Below are positions 24,067 to 40,415 of a stretch of 44,659 bases of DNA, in pieces (position 1 is the stretch's first letter; every line of letters starts with the position of its first letter). A program made the translations under genes and the position numbers. The notes beneath the pieces are model-generated. The model had not been told where the DNA came from, searched no databases, and saw only the letters and a program-made list of their open reading frames with translations. This DNA is from JBBPYC01 sp038200275 (GTDB taxonomy: Bacteria; Pseudomonadota; Gammaproteobacteria; Burkholderiales; Burkholderiaceae_C), in assembly GCA_038200275.1 (NCBI GenBank), contig JBBPYC010000089.1, positions 1 to 44,659 of the forward strand, read 5' to 3'.

Positions 24067-24579
24067 TCACTTCGCGAGGTCAGCAGAACTTGAGAAATGC
24101 TTCAGCGACACGATCAGCTGGATCGATATAGCGCCAAAGCGCTCGAAACCGTGATGACGATAGAACGCTTCGGCACAGGCGTCTTTGGCATCAACAACCA
24201 GTGCGAACACGGCCACCTCACATGGCAATGCGCGCAAGGCTGCGTCAGCAAGCAGTGCCCCGCCCAGTTGCTGCCCGTGGAAAGCCCGATCAACCGCCAA
24301 CCGACCAATACGCGCAACCGGCACGGAAGGGTAACGCGGCAGCCACTTGGTCAACGCCTGCGGCAGGGACGTCAACGGCACGTCGCCCGCGGCCAACGTG
24401 TAGTAGCAGGCCACCTTCTTGCTGCTGATTTCCACTTCGGCACAGCAGGCAACTGCACGGCGGCGAACGTCCTGCGTGGCTTGCTGCGCGAAATAGCGAT
24501 CCAGCGCCTTCACGCCGCAGGTGAAGCCGTCACGTTCCTGCTCAGCGCCGAGCACGTCGACCCAGAATCTGGCGGTCAC
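24067..24579 (-). CDS. GNAT acetyltransferase resembling TacT-type toxins
   Basis: This 170-residue GCN5-related N-acetyltransferase starts at a GTG. The N-terminal FTCGVKALDRYFAQQATQDVRRR, the central KVACYYTLAAGDVPL, RIGRLAVDRAFHGQQLGGALLADA (the acetyl-CoA-binding R/Q-x-x-G-x-G/A region, here QQLGGAL) and AFYRHHGFERFG follow the TacT/AtaT toxin pattern. Such toxins acetylate aminoacyl-tRNA and are normally paired with a DUF1778 ribbon-helix-helix antitoxin immediately upstream. I find no such antitoxin frame upstream of 24579 on the minus strand. It may be orphaned, non-toxic, or protected from elsewhere. It sits in a gene-poor region with other relics. Confidence 0.82.
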   Translation of the reverse strand: MTARFWVDVLGAEQERDGFTCGVKALDRYFAQQATQDVRRRAVACCAEVEISSKKVACYYTLAAGDVPLTSLPQALTKWLPRYPSVPVARIGRLAVDRAFHGQQLGGALLADAALRALPCEVAVFALVVDAKDACAEAFYRHHGFERFGAISIQLIVSLKHFSSSADLAK

Positions 24580-24929
24580 CTGGAATTGGCGATCAGCTGC
24601 CTGAGTTCCTGCTTACAGTGACGCAGTCCGACGCGATCGATCTGCAACTGCGCATCAGCGCGGCGAACGCACTACTGCCGTACCTGCACCGTCGCAGTGA
24701 ACAGCAGCAGTCCGAGCCGGCAAAGAAGCCGACACGCTTCGCCATGGCGCCGGCGCCGTTGAAGATCGTGCGCCAAAGCGACAGGAACAGACCTGAGCCG
24801 GACGGGGCTGCGCCAGCAGACAAAGCCGGACGCGAATCACTCGGCCCAGCCCCGCGTTCAAACAAAACCCCTAGAGCCGGCGACACGTCAACCCAGACGA
24901 GCACGGCTGGCATTTTCAATCCATATTGA
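24579..24929 (+). pseudogene. possible phage terminase small-subunit-like relic
   Basis: A plus-strand frame reads LPEFLLTVTQSDAIDLQLR followed by ISAANALLPYLHRRSE. This resembles the 'x-LxxLLxVMNDxxxDxxLRxxAAxALLPYxHxR' pattern of phage terminase small-subunit and DUF5681-like proteins. It then runs into a Pro/Lys/Ala-rich tail ending at 24929. No proper start is visible upstream, where the frame overlaps the start of the oppositely oriented GNAT gene. It therefore looks like the 3' remains of a longer gene. The resemblance is by eye and short; an unrelated small protein is possible. Confidence 0.35.
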
Positions 24930-24985
24930 AGCGTGCCGGTGCGCAGGCTTTTTTATGGGTGAACCGCGCGGACTCCGGGTCATTT

Positions 24986-25435
24986 CTATCGCAAAACCAG
25001 CACCGGAACATGCGAATGCGTGAGCACGTGCTGCGTCTCGCTGCCGAGCAATACTCGTTTGATTCCACGGTGGCCGTGAGAAGCCATCACGATCAACTCG
25101 CAGTGCTGATCGCGGGCGGCCTCTATCAACGCTTCGGCGATCAAAGCGGATTTCACAGTCATCATGCTGCACCGGACGCCCTTGGCCTCGGCCTGCGCCT
25201 TCACCGCGTTCACGCGCTGTTCGCCGACAGCCAGCTGGTCGGCGTCGAACTTATCGTCTCTGGTGCGAGTAAGCCTCAGCGGCGGAGAATCTTCGATCAC
25301 GTGCTCCTTATGCGGAGGCACGACAGTGATAGCGAGCAGTTCCGCCCCTGCGATTGCCGCAAGCTCGATCGCAGTGCTGATCGCCTTGCTTGACAGGCTG
25401 GAGCCATCGGTGGCGACGAGGATTTTCTTGTACAT
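24986..25435 (-). CDS. universal stress protein (UspA family)
   Basis: This 149-residue single-domain Usp starts at the ATG of MYKKILVATDGS (25435); an in-frame TTG four codons upstream is less likely. The fold markers are ILVATDGSSLSSKAIS at the N-terminus, MASHGHRGIKRVLLGS as the phosphate-binding loop and the closing HSHVPVLVLR. The usual G-2x-G-9x-G(S/T) ATP-binding pattern is present except that its first glycine is alanine, so nucleotide binding is likely but not certain. A charged insertion (about residues 45–65) extends the loop between strands two and three. The gene stands alone with no co-directional partner close by. Confidence 0.92.
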   Translation of the reverse strand: MYKKILVATDGSSLSSKAISTAIELAAIAGAELLAITVVPPHKEHVIEDSPPLRLTRTRDDKFDADQLAVGEQRVNAVKAQAEAKGVRCSMMTVKSALIAEALIEAARDQHCELIVMASHGHRGIKRVLLGSETQHVLTHSHVPVLVLR

Positions 25436-25447
25436 GCGAATGTCCAA

Positions 25448-26149
25448 TTTTTCAGGTGCGACCAGTCTGCACAGTCATGCGACTGCGCCTCTAAATTGAA
25501 GCACTTCAGATTATGGCTTGCAAGGCTTCGTCAAGCGTCATTGATAGGCCTGCCATTCGCCTCGGTCGGCAAGCTTTGCCTTTCGCGCGGCACAGGCCGC
25601 CAACGGGCACAAGCAATACGGTGGCAGAGGGTTGCACTGATCTCACACTTGGGCGGAACTTGTACATTTATCCAGTGTTTTGCACCGTCTACCTATTACG
25701 CGAAAACGGCCAGCGCCCAAGCCCCGACGAGGTCCAGCCGCACGGTGGCGTGGGGGGGGGCTATGTGATGTTCGGCCAGAAGCCGGTCTCACCCGAGATG
25801 ATCGCGAACCTGCACCCGAAGCAAGGGGACGTTCAGCAACTGCATACCCGAGCTGGAGATGGCATGCGCTGAAATGGTGATGGTGCGCGACGGCGTGATC
25901 GTGCGCGGGCTGCTGGTGGACCGGGTGACTTACGCAGCAGTGCGGCAAGCTTGGTGGTGCTTACCTCGGTAGCTGAGCCGCTCAACTCAACGGCACAGCG
26001 CCAAAAATCCGAGCTTTCCCGGCCCAATATGACTGGGGGTAGTGCCGCTCTACCTTGGCATTTTCCAACGCCTACCCCGCAGTTTTACCCCTCAACGGGG
26101 ATAGACGACAGCGGCGCCAGAAAACTACCTGGGACGACTGTGCCAACAG
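25448..26149. other. gene-poor 0.7-kb stretch before tRNA-Phe
   Basis: I see no complete gene. Two plus-strand segments look protein-like but lie in different frames and match no family I know: VSPEMIANLHPKQGD ending near 25872, and MVMVRDGVIVRGLLVDRVTY at about 25873–25932. A run of nine G bases at 25752–25760 lies just upstream of the first. The shift between segments suggests a frameshifted relic. The stretch ends at the terminator-like hairpin beyond tRNA-Phe. Confidence 0.4.
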
Positions 26150-26184
26150 AAAAGCCCTAAGTGATCGATTCACATAGGGCTTTT
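26150..26184. terminator. bidirectional intrinsic terminator downstream of tRNA-Phe
   Basis: AAAAGCCCTA (26150–26159) pairs perfectly with TAGGGCTTTT (26175–26184). Within the loop, GTGA (26161–26164) pairs with TCAC (26170–26173), extending the stem past a single mismatch. Terminal A and T runs make it usable in both directions. On the minus strand it would end the tRNA-Phe transcript 35 nt past the CCA end. Confidence 0.85.
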
Positions 26185-26218
26185 CGGACTACGATGCCTA
26201 TACACGTAGACAAATTCA

Positions 26219-26294
26219 TGGTGGCCTGGGGCGGAATCGAACCACCGACACGCGGATTTTCAATCCGCTGCTCTACCAACTGAGCTACCGGGCC
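26219..26294 (-). tRNA. tRNA-Phe (GAA)
   Basis: Read on the minus strand, this 76-nt cloverleaf has anticodon GAA in the loop TTGAAAA, closed by GCGGA/TCCGC. The D-arm is GCTC…GAGC, and the T-arm is GGTGG-TTCGATT-CCGCC. CCA is encoded. The acceptor GGCCCGG pairs with CCAGGCC except for a C5–A68 mismatch. The ntrX-like gene lies just upstream on the same strand. Confidence 0.95.
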
Positions 26295-26343
26295 AACAGG
26301 GGTCGAAGTATAGCAGCGGCGCTCTTGGCTGCCGCTGGCGCTG

Positions 26344-27114
26344 CTACAGCCGCTTGCCGCGGCTCAGGTCGACGCCCAGCTGTTTGAGCTTGCGGTAGAG
26401 GTGCGTACGCTCCAGGCCGGTCTTCTCGGCGACGCGAGTCATGGAGCCGCCCTCCTGCATGAGGTGGAACTCGAAGTAGCAGCGCTCGAAACCGTCGCGC
26501 GCTTCGCGCAGCGGGCGGTCCAGGTCGAACGATTGGCGGGATTGCGGACCGGTGGGTGCTTCGGCATGCAGCATCGGCTGCATGGAAGAAGACGACAGCG
26601 ATGAAGACGGCATGCCGTTGCGGTACTGCAGATCGGGCAATGAGGAAAACGCTGCGACCGCCCCACCGATCAGATGATTGCCGCCGAGTTGGCCACCGAG
26701 CGATCCGCCCATGCCCATCTGCACGTTGGCGACCATCGGCTTGGTGGGCTGATTGCGCATCAATCCCTGCTCCACTGCCTTGAGCAGCTTTTGCATGGTG
26801 ATGGGTTTTTCAAGAAACGCTTGCGCACCGATACGGGTGGCTTCGACTGCCGTATCGATGGTGGCATGGCCGCTCATCATGATGACGGGCATGGTCAGCA
26901 GATTCGTGGCGGCCCATTCTTTCAACAGGGAGACACCGTCGGTATCAGGCATCCAGATGTCGAGCAGCACCAGGTCGGGCCGGGATGCGTTGCGTGCGGC
27001 GCGGGCTTGCGCGGCGTTTTCAGCCAACTCCACGGCGTGCCCTTCGTCGTTCAGGATTTCGGACAGCAGGTCACGAATCCCGAGCTCGTCGTCGACAACC
27101 AGAATATTTGCCAT
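26344..27114 (-). CDS. NtrX-like response regulator without an AAA+ domain
   Basis: This 256-residue response regulator has an N-terminal receiver domain (1–120) with the acidic pair DDE, phospho-acceptor Asp in LVLLDIWMPD, MSGHAT and the Lys of LEKPIT. A Gly/Met/Ser-rich linker (about 130–185: GMGGSLGGQLGG, SSSLSSSSM) follows. The C-terminus is a Fis-type helix-turn-helix (MTRVAEKTGLERTHLYRKLKQLGVDLS). The receiver and DNA-binding parts resemble NtrX, but the ~230-residue sigma-54-activating AAA+ domain is absent. It therefore cannot activate sigma-54 promoters in the usual way and presumably acts as a repressor or sigma-70-type regulator. It lies 74 bp downstream of its likely kinase. Confidence 0.88.
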   Translation of the reverse strand: MANILVVDDELGIRDLLSEILNDEGHAVELAENAAQARAARNASRPDLVLLDIWMPDTDGVSLLKEWAATNLLTMPVIMMSGHATIDTAVEATRIGAQAFLEKPITMQKLLKAVEQGLMRNQPTKPMVANVQMGMGGSLGGQLGGNHLIGGAVAAFSSLPDLQYRNGMPSSSLSSSSMQPMLHAEAPTGPQSRQSFDLDRPLREARDGFERCYFEFHLMQEGGSMTRVAEKTGLERTHLYRKLKQLGVDLSRGKRL

Positions 27115-27188
27115 GGTGAAAGCGTTGTTCTCCCGGTGGGCTGCGCGCGGTTGCTAGAGGCTTGGAAGTTGACGGGCCGTTGAACCCG

Positions 27189-29537
27189 TTAACCGGCGGT
27201 CACAGCCGACCTTACGGGGAATGATAGCGACACTTGCGCGCCGCTTGGTTGCCCGTCCGCGTCGCTGCGGTTCGCCAGTTCGATGCGCGCGCCGTGTTCG
27301 TCGATGATCTTCTTGACCACAGCCAGGCCAAGACCTGTGCCTTTGGCTTTGGTGGTTACATACGGCTCGAACGCGCGCTTCAAGATCGCCTCAGGAAAAC
27401 CACCGCCGTTGTCGCAGACGGTGAGCTGCACGCGGCTCTTGGTGTCTGACCAGTTCGTGCGCAAGGTAACTTCGCGCCGGGGCTTGCCTTCGCTGGCGTC
27501 CTGCGCGTTTTGCAGCAGGTTGTGCAGCACCTGGCGCAGCTGCTGCGCGTCGCCCTGGATGGGTGGGCAAGCGGGGTCCAGCTCAGCCTGCAGCCTGACA
27601 TGGGACTCGTCGTTGGCATACAGGTGCAGCACGTCGCCGGCCAGCGCATTGAGGTCGAGCGGCTGCAGCACCACAGCAGGCAGCCGCGCGTAGTCACGAA
27701 ACTCGTTGACCAGCCGCTTCAACGCTTCGACCTGATCGACGATGGTGCGCACGGACTTGGTCAGCACGGCCTGCTCGGCGCCGCCAACCTTGCCGCCCAG
27801 CTTCATCTCGAGCCGCTCGGCCGAGAGCTGTATCGGCGTGAGTGGGTTCTTGATCTCGTGGGCCAGCCGGCGCGCGACTTCGCCCCAGGCCTGCGCGCGT
27901 TGGGCAGAAACCATCTCGGACACATCGTCGAACACCAGCAGTCGCTCGTTGCCAGGCAGCTCGGCGCCGCGCGTGATCAGGTTGATCGCATTCATGTCGA
28001 CGCCCTGCGCGCTGACGCCCAGATCGAACGATTGTTGCCAGTGGTCCAGCGCGTGCTGGCCTTGGCGCAGGAAAAAGCCATCGAAATGCGCCTGCACGCT
28101 TTGCGCAAACGCTTCCAGACCCGGCACGTCCACCAGCGGCCGGCCGATGTGGGCGGCCAGAGGCGTGCGCAGGATGCGCGTGGCGCCGGGGTTGGAGGAT
28201 CGGATCACGCCACGTTCGTCCAGCACGATCACGCCGGCGGTCAGGTTGTCCAGAATGGTCTGCAGGTTGGCGCGTGCGGCGTCCACCTGGCCGATGCTGC
28301 GCTCCACAGCGGCGCGCGCGTCGGCCAGTTGCTGCGTCATGTCGGCGAATGCGCGGGTCAGGCCGCCGAGTTCGTCGCGGCCTTGCAGCACAGCCTTGGG
28401 CGACAAGTCGCCGCGCGCGACCTCGCGCACACCGTCGGCCAGCACCAGCAGCGGGCGCGCGAGTTGCGTGCCGAGTAGCACTGCCAGCAGCACTGCACCG
28501 AACACCGACAGGAACAGGCTCAGCGTCAGTGTGCCGATGTACATGCGGCGCAGGCCAGCGCGGGCCAAAGCGCGCTCTTGATATTCGCGGTTCGCTTCCT
28601 GCACGGCGATCGCGTTGGCGACCAATGTGGGTGACAAACCTTCGATCACTTGCAGAAAGCGCGGTTCGGGCTTCAGCGCGACGTTGGCGCTCGGCGCAAG
28701 GGCGAGCGCATTGATGCGCGCGCGGCTGGCAGCGGGTGCGGCCGGATCGTCCAATCCTTCGATCACCACCATCACACGCTGTTCGCGCGCGACCCGGAAC
28801 TGCTGCGCGCTGGGTTTTTCCGGGCTCAGTTCGTAGCGGGACTGGCCGGCGCTGGCAAGCAACTGGCCGCTGCCGTTCCACAGCAGCAGGTCGCCGGTAG
28901 ACAACTGGCCACGCAGCCGCTCCAGCACGAGCACGGCTTGCGCGTCGGGCAGTTCGGCCAGTTGATCGGCAGCAGCGCGCGTTTTATTGGCCAGATCGCT
29001 GCTGAGTGTGTCCAGCGTGGCGCGGCCAAGGTTTAAACCGGCTTCGAGCGCGCCTTCAACCTTCACGTCGAACCAACTCTCGATCGAACGCGTCACGAAC
29101 TGGTAAGACACCACATAGATCAGCAGGCCCGGCAGCAGCCCGACCAACGCGAAGATCATGGCCAGCTTGACCAGCAGCTGGCTGCCGAACTTGCCGCGCC
29201 GCAGTCGCAGCCACAGCCGCAGCACGGCCCAGACGATCACCATGCTCAGCAGCACCGCGACCAGCACGTTGATCGCGAACAGCCACGCGTAATTGCGTTC
29301 GTAAAGCTCGCGGTTGTTGGTGGCTTGCGCCAGCATGAACATCAGCACCAGGCCGAGAGCTGCGAACAACGCCGCCGCTACGCCGAGTGCCCAGCGGCGC
29401 CCGCGTGAACTGCGAGGGGCGAGCTTGGCGACCGAGGTAGGAATCGCCGAGTCGAGCGCACCGCCGACCACGCGGGGCCCCGGGTGGTCGGCATCGCTGC
29501 CGTGCTGCATGCCTGTGCCGTCTGGGGGAGCGGTCAT
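27189..29537 (-). CDS. NtrY-like membrane sensor histidine kinase
   Basis: This 782-residue NtrY-type kinase starts at the ATG overlapping the previous gene's stop (ATGA). Order: basic N-terminal leader, three transmembrane helices in the first ~150 residues, a periplasmic domain, another helix near 350, HAMP (about 365–420), PAS (about 440–540), then the catalytic core. Kinase boxes are clear: the H box RRLAHEIKNPLTPIQLSAERL, the N box RQVLHNLLQNAQDA, G1 CDNGGGFPEAIL, F box FEPYVTTKAKG and G2 GTGLGLAVVKKI. NtrY kinases respond to nitrogen or redox status in other bacteria; the signal here is unknown. Its partner is the regulator at 26344–27114. Confidence 0.92.
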   Translation of the reverse strand: MTAPPDGTGMQHGSDADHPGPRVVGGALDSAIPTSVAKLAPRSSRGRRWALGVAAALFAALGLVLMFMLAQATNNRELYERNYAWLFAINVLVAVLLSMVIVWAVLRLWLRLRRGKFGSQLLVKLAMIFALVGLLPGLLIYVVSYQFVTRSIESWFDVKVEGALEAGLNLGRATLDTLSSDLANKTRAAADQLAELPDAQAVLVLERLRGQLSTGDLLLWNGSGQLLASAGQSRYELSPEKPSAQQFRVAREQRVMVVIEGLDDPAAPAASRARINALALAPSANVALKPEPRFLQVIEGLSPTLVANAIAVQEANREYQERALARAGLRRMYIGTLTLSLFLSVFGAVLLAVLLGTQLARPLLVLADGVREVARGDLSPKAVLQGRDELGGLTRAFADMTQQLADARAAVERSIGQVDAARANLQTILDNLTAGVIVLDERGVIRSSNPGATRILRTPLAAHIGRPLVDVPGLEAFAQSVQAHFDGFFLRQGQHALDHWQQSFDLGVSAQGVDMNAINLITRGAELPGNERLLVFDDVSEMVSAQRAQAWGEVARRLAHEIKNPLTPIQLSAERLEMKLGGKVGGAEQAVLTKSVRTIVDQVEALKRLVNEFRDYARLPAVVLQPLDLNALAGDVLHLYANDESHVRLQAELDPACPPIQGDAQQLRQVLHNLLQNAQDASEGKPRREVTLRTNWSDTKSRVQLTVCDNGGGFPEAILKRAFEPYVTTKAKGTGLGLAVVKKIIDEHGARIELANRSDADGQPSGAQVSLSFPVRSAVTAG

Positions 29538-30199
29538 CGGGCAGGCTCTGCGGGGGGCTTGGATGCGTCGGCCGGCTCCGGCGGCGCGCTGGGCTGCACT
29601 GGCAGGCGCTGGCCACGCCGGGCCGACACGTTCCATTCGCTTTGGCCAACTGCACCGATCTGAAACGGCCGCGGCAGTTGCGACAAGTCGAGCCGGAAGC
29701 TGAGTTCGACCCAGTACCGCGCATCCGGCTCGATCTCCTGCGCGTCGGCGATCTTCCAGCGGCCGATGCGTTGCAGCGCACCGAGCGCTTCGGCCAGCGA
29801 ATCGTAGTGCTGCGTGAGACCGACGTTCAGGCCCAACCCACTGACTTCATTCGGCTCGCTCGACACCGACAGCCGCCAGCGTCGCGTGAGCGGCAGATAG
29901 GCAAGGCGCTGGTACCGCTCGTTTTCAATCACGCGCTTGTCGGTCCAGTACCAGCGGTCTCGCAACACCGTGGCTTCGGCGACGAAGAACATCGGAATGC
30001 CTTTTTCAAGCGCGGTCAGCACCAGCGGGGGCAGCTCGAAGCGCAGCTGTGCGGTCAGAAACACGCCTTCGGCGTTTCGGTCCAGCTGCATCTGGGTGAC
30101 TTCGGTATCGGGCTGCGCGTGGGCCGGGTTTATTGCCAGCAGACACGCTGCGAACAGCAACCGCAGGGCCTGCAGCCCCCACGGCGATCGCCGCTGCAT
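29534..30199 (-). CDS. DUF4390 exported protein
   Basis: This conserved exported protein of unknown function is almost always found between rsmB and an NtrY-like kinase in Betaproteobacteria. The ATG at 30199 gives 221 residues with a Sec signal peptide (LQALRLLFAACLLAINPAHAQ) and lies 28 bp after the rsmB stop. An ATG at 30262 would overlap rsmB. The mature part, about residues 30–190, carries the DUF4390 features VFLTAQLRFELPPLVLTALEKGIPMFF-like, WYWTDKRV and WVELSFRLDLSQLPRPFQIGA, followed by a Pro-rich tail. Its overlap with the kinase gene suggests a shared role, perhaps as a periplasmic partner of the sensor; this is inference. Confidence 0.88.
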   Translation of the reverse strand: MQRRSPWGLQALRLLFAACLLAINPAHAQPDTEVTQMQLDRNAEGVFLTAQLRFELPPLVLTALEKGIPMFFVAEATVLRDRWYWTDKRVIENERYQRLAYLPLTRRWRLSVSSEPNEVSGLGLNVGLTQHYDSLAEALGALQRIGRWKIADAQEIEPDARYWVELSFRLDLSQLPRPFQIGAVGQSEWNVSARRGQRLPVQPSAPPEPADASKPPAEPAR

Positions 30200-30227
30200 G
30201 AGCCAACGCGCAGCGATGCGCGCAGGC

Positions 30228-31583
30228 TCAGCGGCCGGCAGCCGTCTTCTCAATCCGCGCATAAAAAAAGCCGTCGTGTCCACCGCCGCGATTGTGCGGG
30301 ACCGGCTGCGGGCCGAGATGGCCGCCCGGCAACAGCTGGCCGGGCGCCGGGAGCCTGCGCGCATCGGGCTGGCTGTTCATGAACGCGGCGATCTGATCGG
30401 CGCCCTCTGCGCGGAAGATCGAGCAAGTCGCATACAACAGCCGGCCACCGACAGCCAGCAGTGGCCACAGTGCATGGAGCAACGCAGCCTGGGTGCGTGC
30501 GAGTTGCGCAATGTCGGTGGGCCGGCGCAGCCAGCGCACGTCGGGCTGGCGCCGCGCGATGCCCGATGCGGTGCAAGGCGCGTCGAGCAAGATGGCGTCG
30601 AACGGCGTGCCGCCGCTGGCCGCGAACCACCCTTGTGCGGGTTGCAGTGCGTCGCCCGCAATGATCGTGGCCTGCAAGCCGAGTCGGGCGAGGGTGGCTT
30701 CGACGCGTTCACAGCGCGCGGGGTCCAGGTCGAGTGCGGTCACGTCGCAATCGGCCGCTTCGAGCAAGTGCGCGGTCTTGCCGCCAGGGGCGGCGCAAGC
30801 ATCGAGCACGCGCAGGCGATGCGACGTGCCAGCGGGTATCGCACCGATGCCGTCGAGCAACAACGGCGCAGCCTGTTGGGCAGCGGCGTCTTGCACCGAG
30901 CACCGACCATCGGCAAAGCCGGGGATGCGCTGCACGGGCAGCGGCTGCTCGAGCCAGACGGCCGTCTCGCCGACTTGGTGGGCGGCAAGGCCGGTTTGCT
31001 CCAGCTGCTTCAAATAGTCGGCCACAGTTGTCTTGCGCACATTCACACGCAAGATCAGCGGCGGATGCACATTGTCGGCTTCGAGCAGGCGCGCCCAGTG
31101 GTGCGGGTGCTCGGCCCGCACGCGGTCGATCCACCAGCGCGGATGGTTGAAGCGGGCCACCAGGTCAGCAGCCGCCGCCGCCAGCAGCGCTTCGCGCTCA
31201 CGCAGGAAACGGCGCAGGCAGGCGTTCAAAAAAGCCCTTTGGACACGCGCGTCGGCACGGCGTTTGGCGGCCTCCACGGCTTGGTCGACCAGCGTATGGA
31301 CGTCGTAGCGGGCTGGGCCCTCTGCCGACAGCAGTGCGAGCACGCAGCACAGCAGCGCGTCGGCAGTGGGCGGTGGCGCACGCCGTGCAAGTTGGGCCCG
31401 CAGCCATTCGGCGCGGCCGAGCTGGCGCAATATGTCAAACGCGAGTGCCTGCACGCCGGGCTGCAGCGCCGGAGCGATTGCGCGTAGTGCAACGGCGGTG
31501 GTGCGACCCGCGCGCACCGCCAGCAGCACCTCGGTGGCGCCGTCAAGCAGTTGCCACAGCGGGGCAGTCTGATTCGGTGTCAT
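30228..31583 (-). CDS. rsmB: 16S rRNA (cytosine-967-C5)-methyltransferase RsmB
   Basis: RsmB methylates C967 of 16S rRNA using SAM. The ATG at 31583 gives 451 residues. An N-terminal NusB-like RNA-binding domain (about 30–150) is followed by the Rossmann methyltransferase. That domain has SAM motif I (LDACAAPGGKTAHLLE), motif II region VTALDLDPARC, motif IV LLDAPCTASGIARRQPD with its release Cys, and motif VI YATCSIFRAEG with the catalytic Cys. The C-terminal HDGFFYARIEK is typical. It heads a leftward unit with DUF4390, the NtrY-like kinase and the NtrX-like regulator. The start region lies inside one copy of a short direct repeat. Confidence 0.95.
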   Translation of the reverse strand: MTPNQTAPLWQLLDGATEVLLAVRAGRTTAVALRAIAPALQPGVQALAFDILRQLGRAEWLRAQLARRAPPPTADALLCCVLALLSAEGPARYDVHTLVDQAVEAAKRRADARVQRAFLNACLRRFLREREALLAAAAADLVARFNHPRWWIDRVRAEHPHHWARLLEADNVHPPLILRVNVRKTTVADYLKQLEQTGLAAHQVGETAVWLEQPLPVQRIPGFADGRCSVQDAAAQQAAPLLLDGIGAIPAGTSHRLRVLDACAAPGGKTAHLLEAADCDVTALDLDPARCERVEATLARLGLQATIIAGDALQPAQGWFAASGGTPFDAILLDAPCTASGIARRQPDVRWLRRPTDIAQLARTQAALLHALWPLLAVGGRLLYATCSIFRAEGADQIAAFMNSQPDARRLPAPGQLLPGGHLGPQPVPHNRGGGHDGFFYARIEKTAAGR

Positions 31584-31656
31584 CGATTCGATACCGCAGC
31601 AGCGTCTGGGTGGCTGCGGTTCACACGCAGAGACGATCGTGGATTCGGTGTCATCG
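31571..31656. repeat. 15-bp direct repeat at the rsmB start
   Basis: GATTCGGTGTCATCG occurs at 31571–31585 and again at 31642–31656, and the similarity continues imperfectly for about 12 more bases. The first copy spans the rsmB start codon (CAT at 31581–31583 on the plus strand). The second lies 71 bp upstream in the rsmB leader, so it carries a second ATG with the same flanks. Confidence 0.8.
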
Positions 31657-31729
31657 GTTGAATGCCGTGACGGCACAGCGGCACAAGTCAAACCGGTGCC
31701 GCCATCCGTCAGGCATAGTGAATTTCCAT

Positions 31730-31769
31730 AAAAAAACGCCACAGGCCCCCATCGGGATTGCCTGTGGCG
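31730..31769 (-). terminator. rho-independent terminator after rpoC
   Basis: CGCCACAGGC (31737–31746) pairs perfectly with GCCTGTGGCG (31760–31769) around a 13-nt loop. On the minus strand the stem is followed by a run of seven U (31730–31736). It ends 20 bp past the rpoC stop and should terminate the rplKAJL–rpoBC transcript. A second AGCGC-type hairpin (31767–31787) overlaps its base. Confidence 0.93.
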
Positions 31770-31789
31770 CTAGCGCTTTTATAGCGCGA

Positions 31790-36079
<4,290 letters not shown>

Positions 36080-36109
36080 AAGCGAATTCTTTCCTTTTCG
36101 ACGGCTGAC

Positions 36110-40240
<4,131 letters not shown>

Positions 40241-40415
40241 GAGATCTCCGGGCGGTTGAGGTCTTAAGGCGACTGTCGCGTTGAGCGACACCACGGGGGC
40301 AGCGGTGTCGTGCTCGATCTTGGTGGTTGGCCACTACCAACCATTGGCGGACGGCGATGCGTTGCACATCACCCGTACCAAGGCATCTTCTGCAGTCGGC
40401 AAGCCAGAAGACACG

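Noticed and set aside
24580..24919. Possible antitoxin gene upstream of the GNAT gene on the minus strand
   Set aside because: The frames there lack the ribbon-helix-helix pattern and basic N-terminus of DUF1778; the only protein-like reading is on the plus strand.
25513..25872. Plus-strand frame of 119 codons before tRNA-Phe
   Set aside because: No ribosome site or family match, a G9 tract inside it, and the protein-like reading continues in another frame; treated as a relic.
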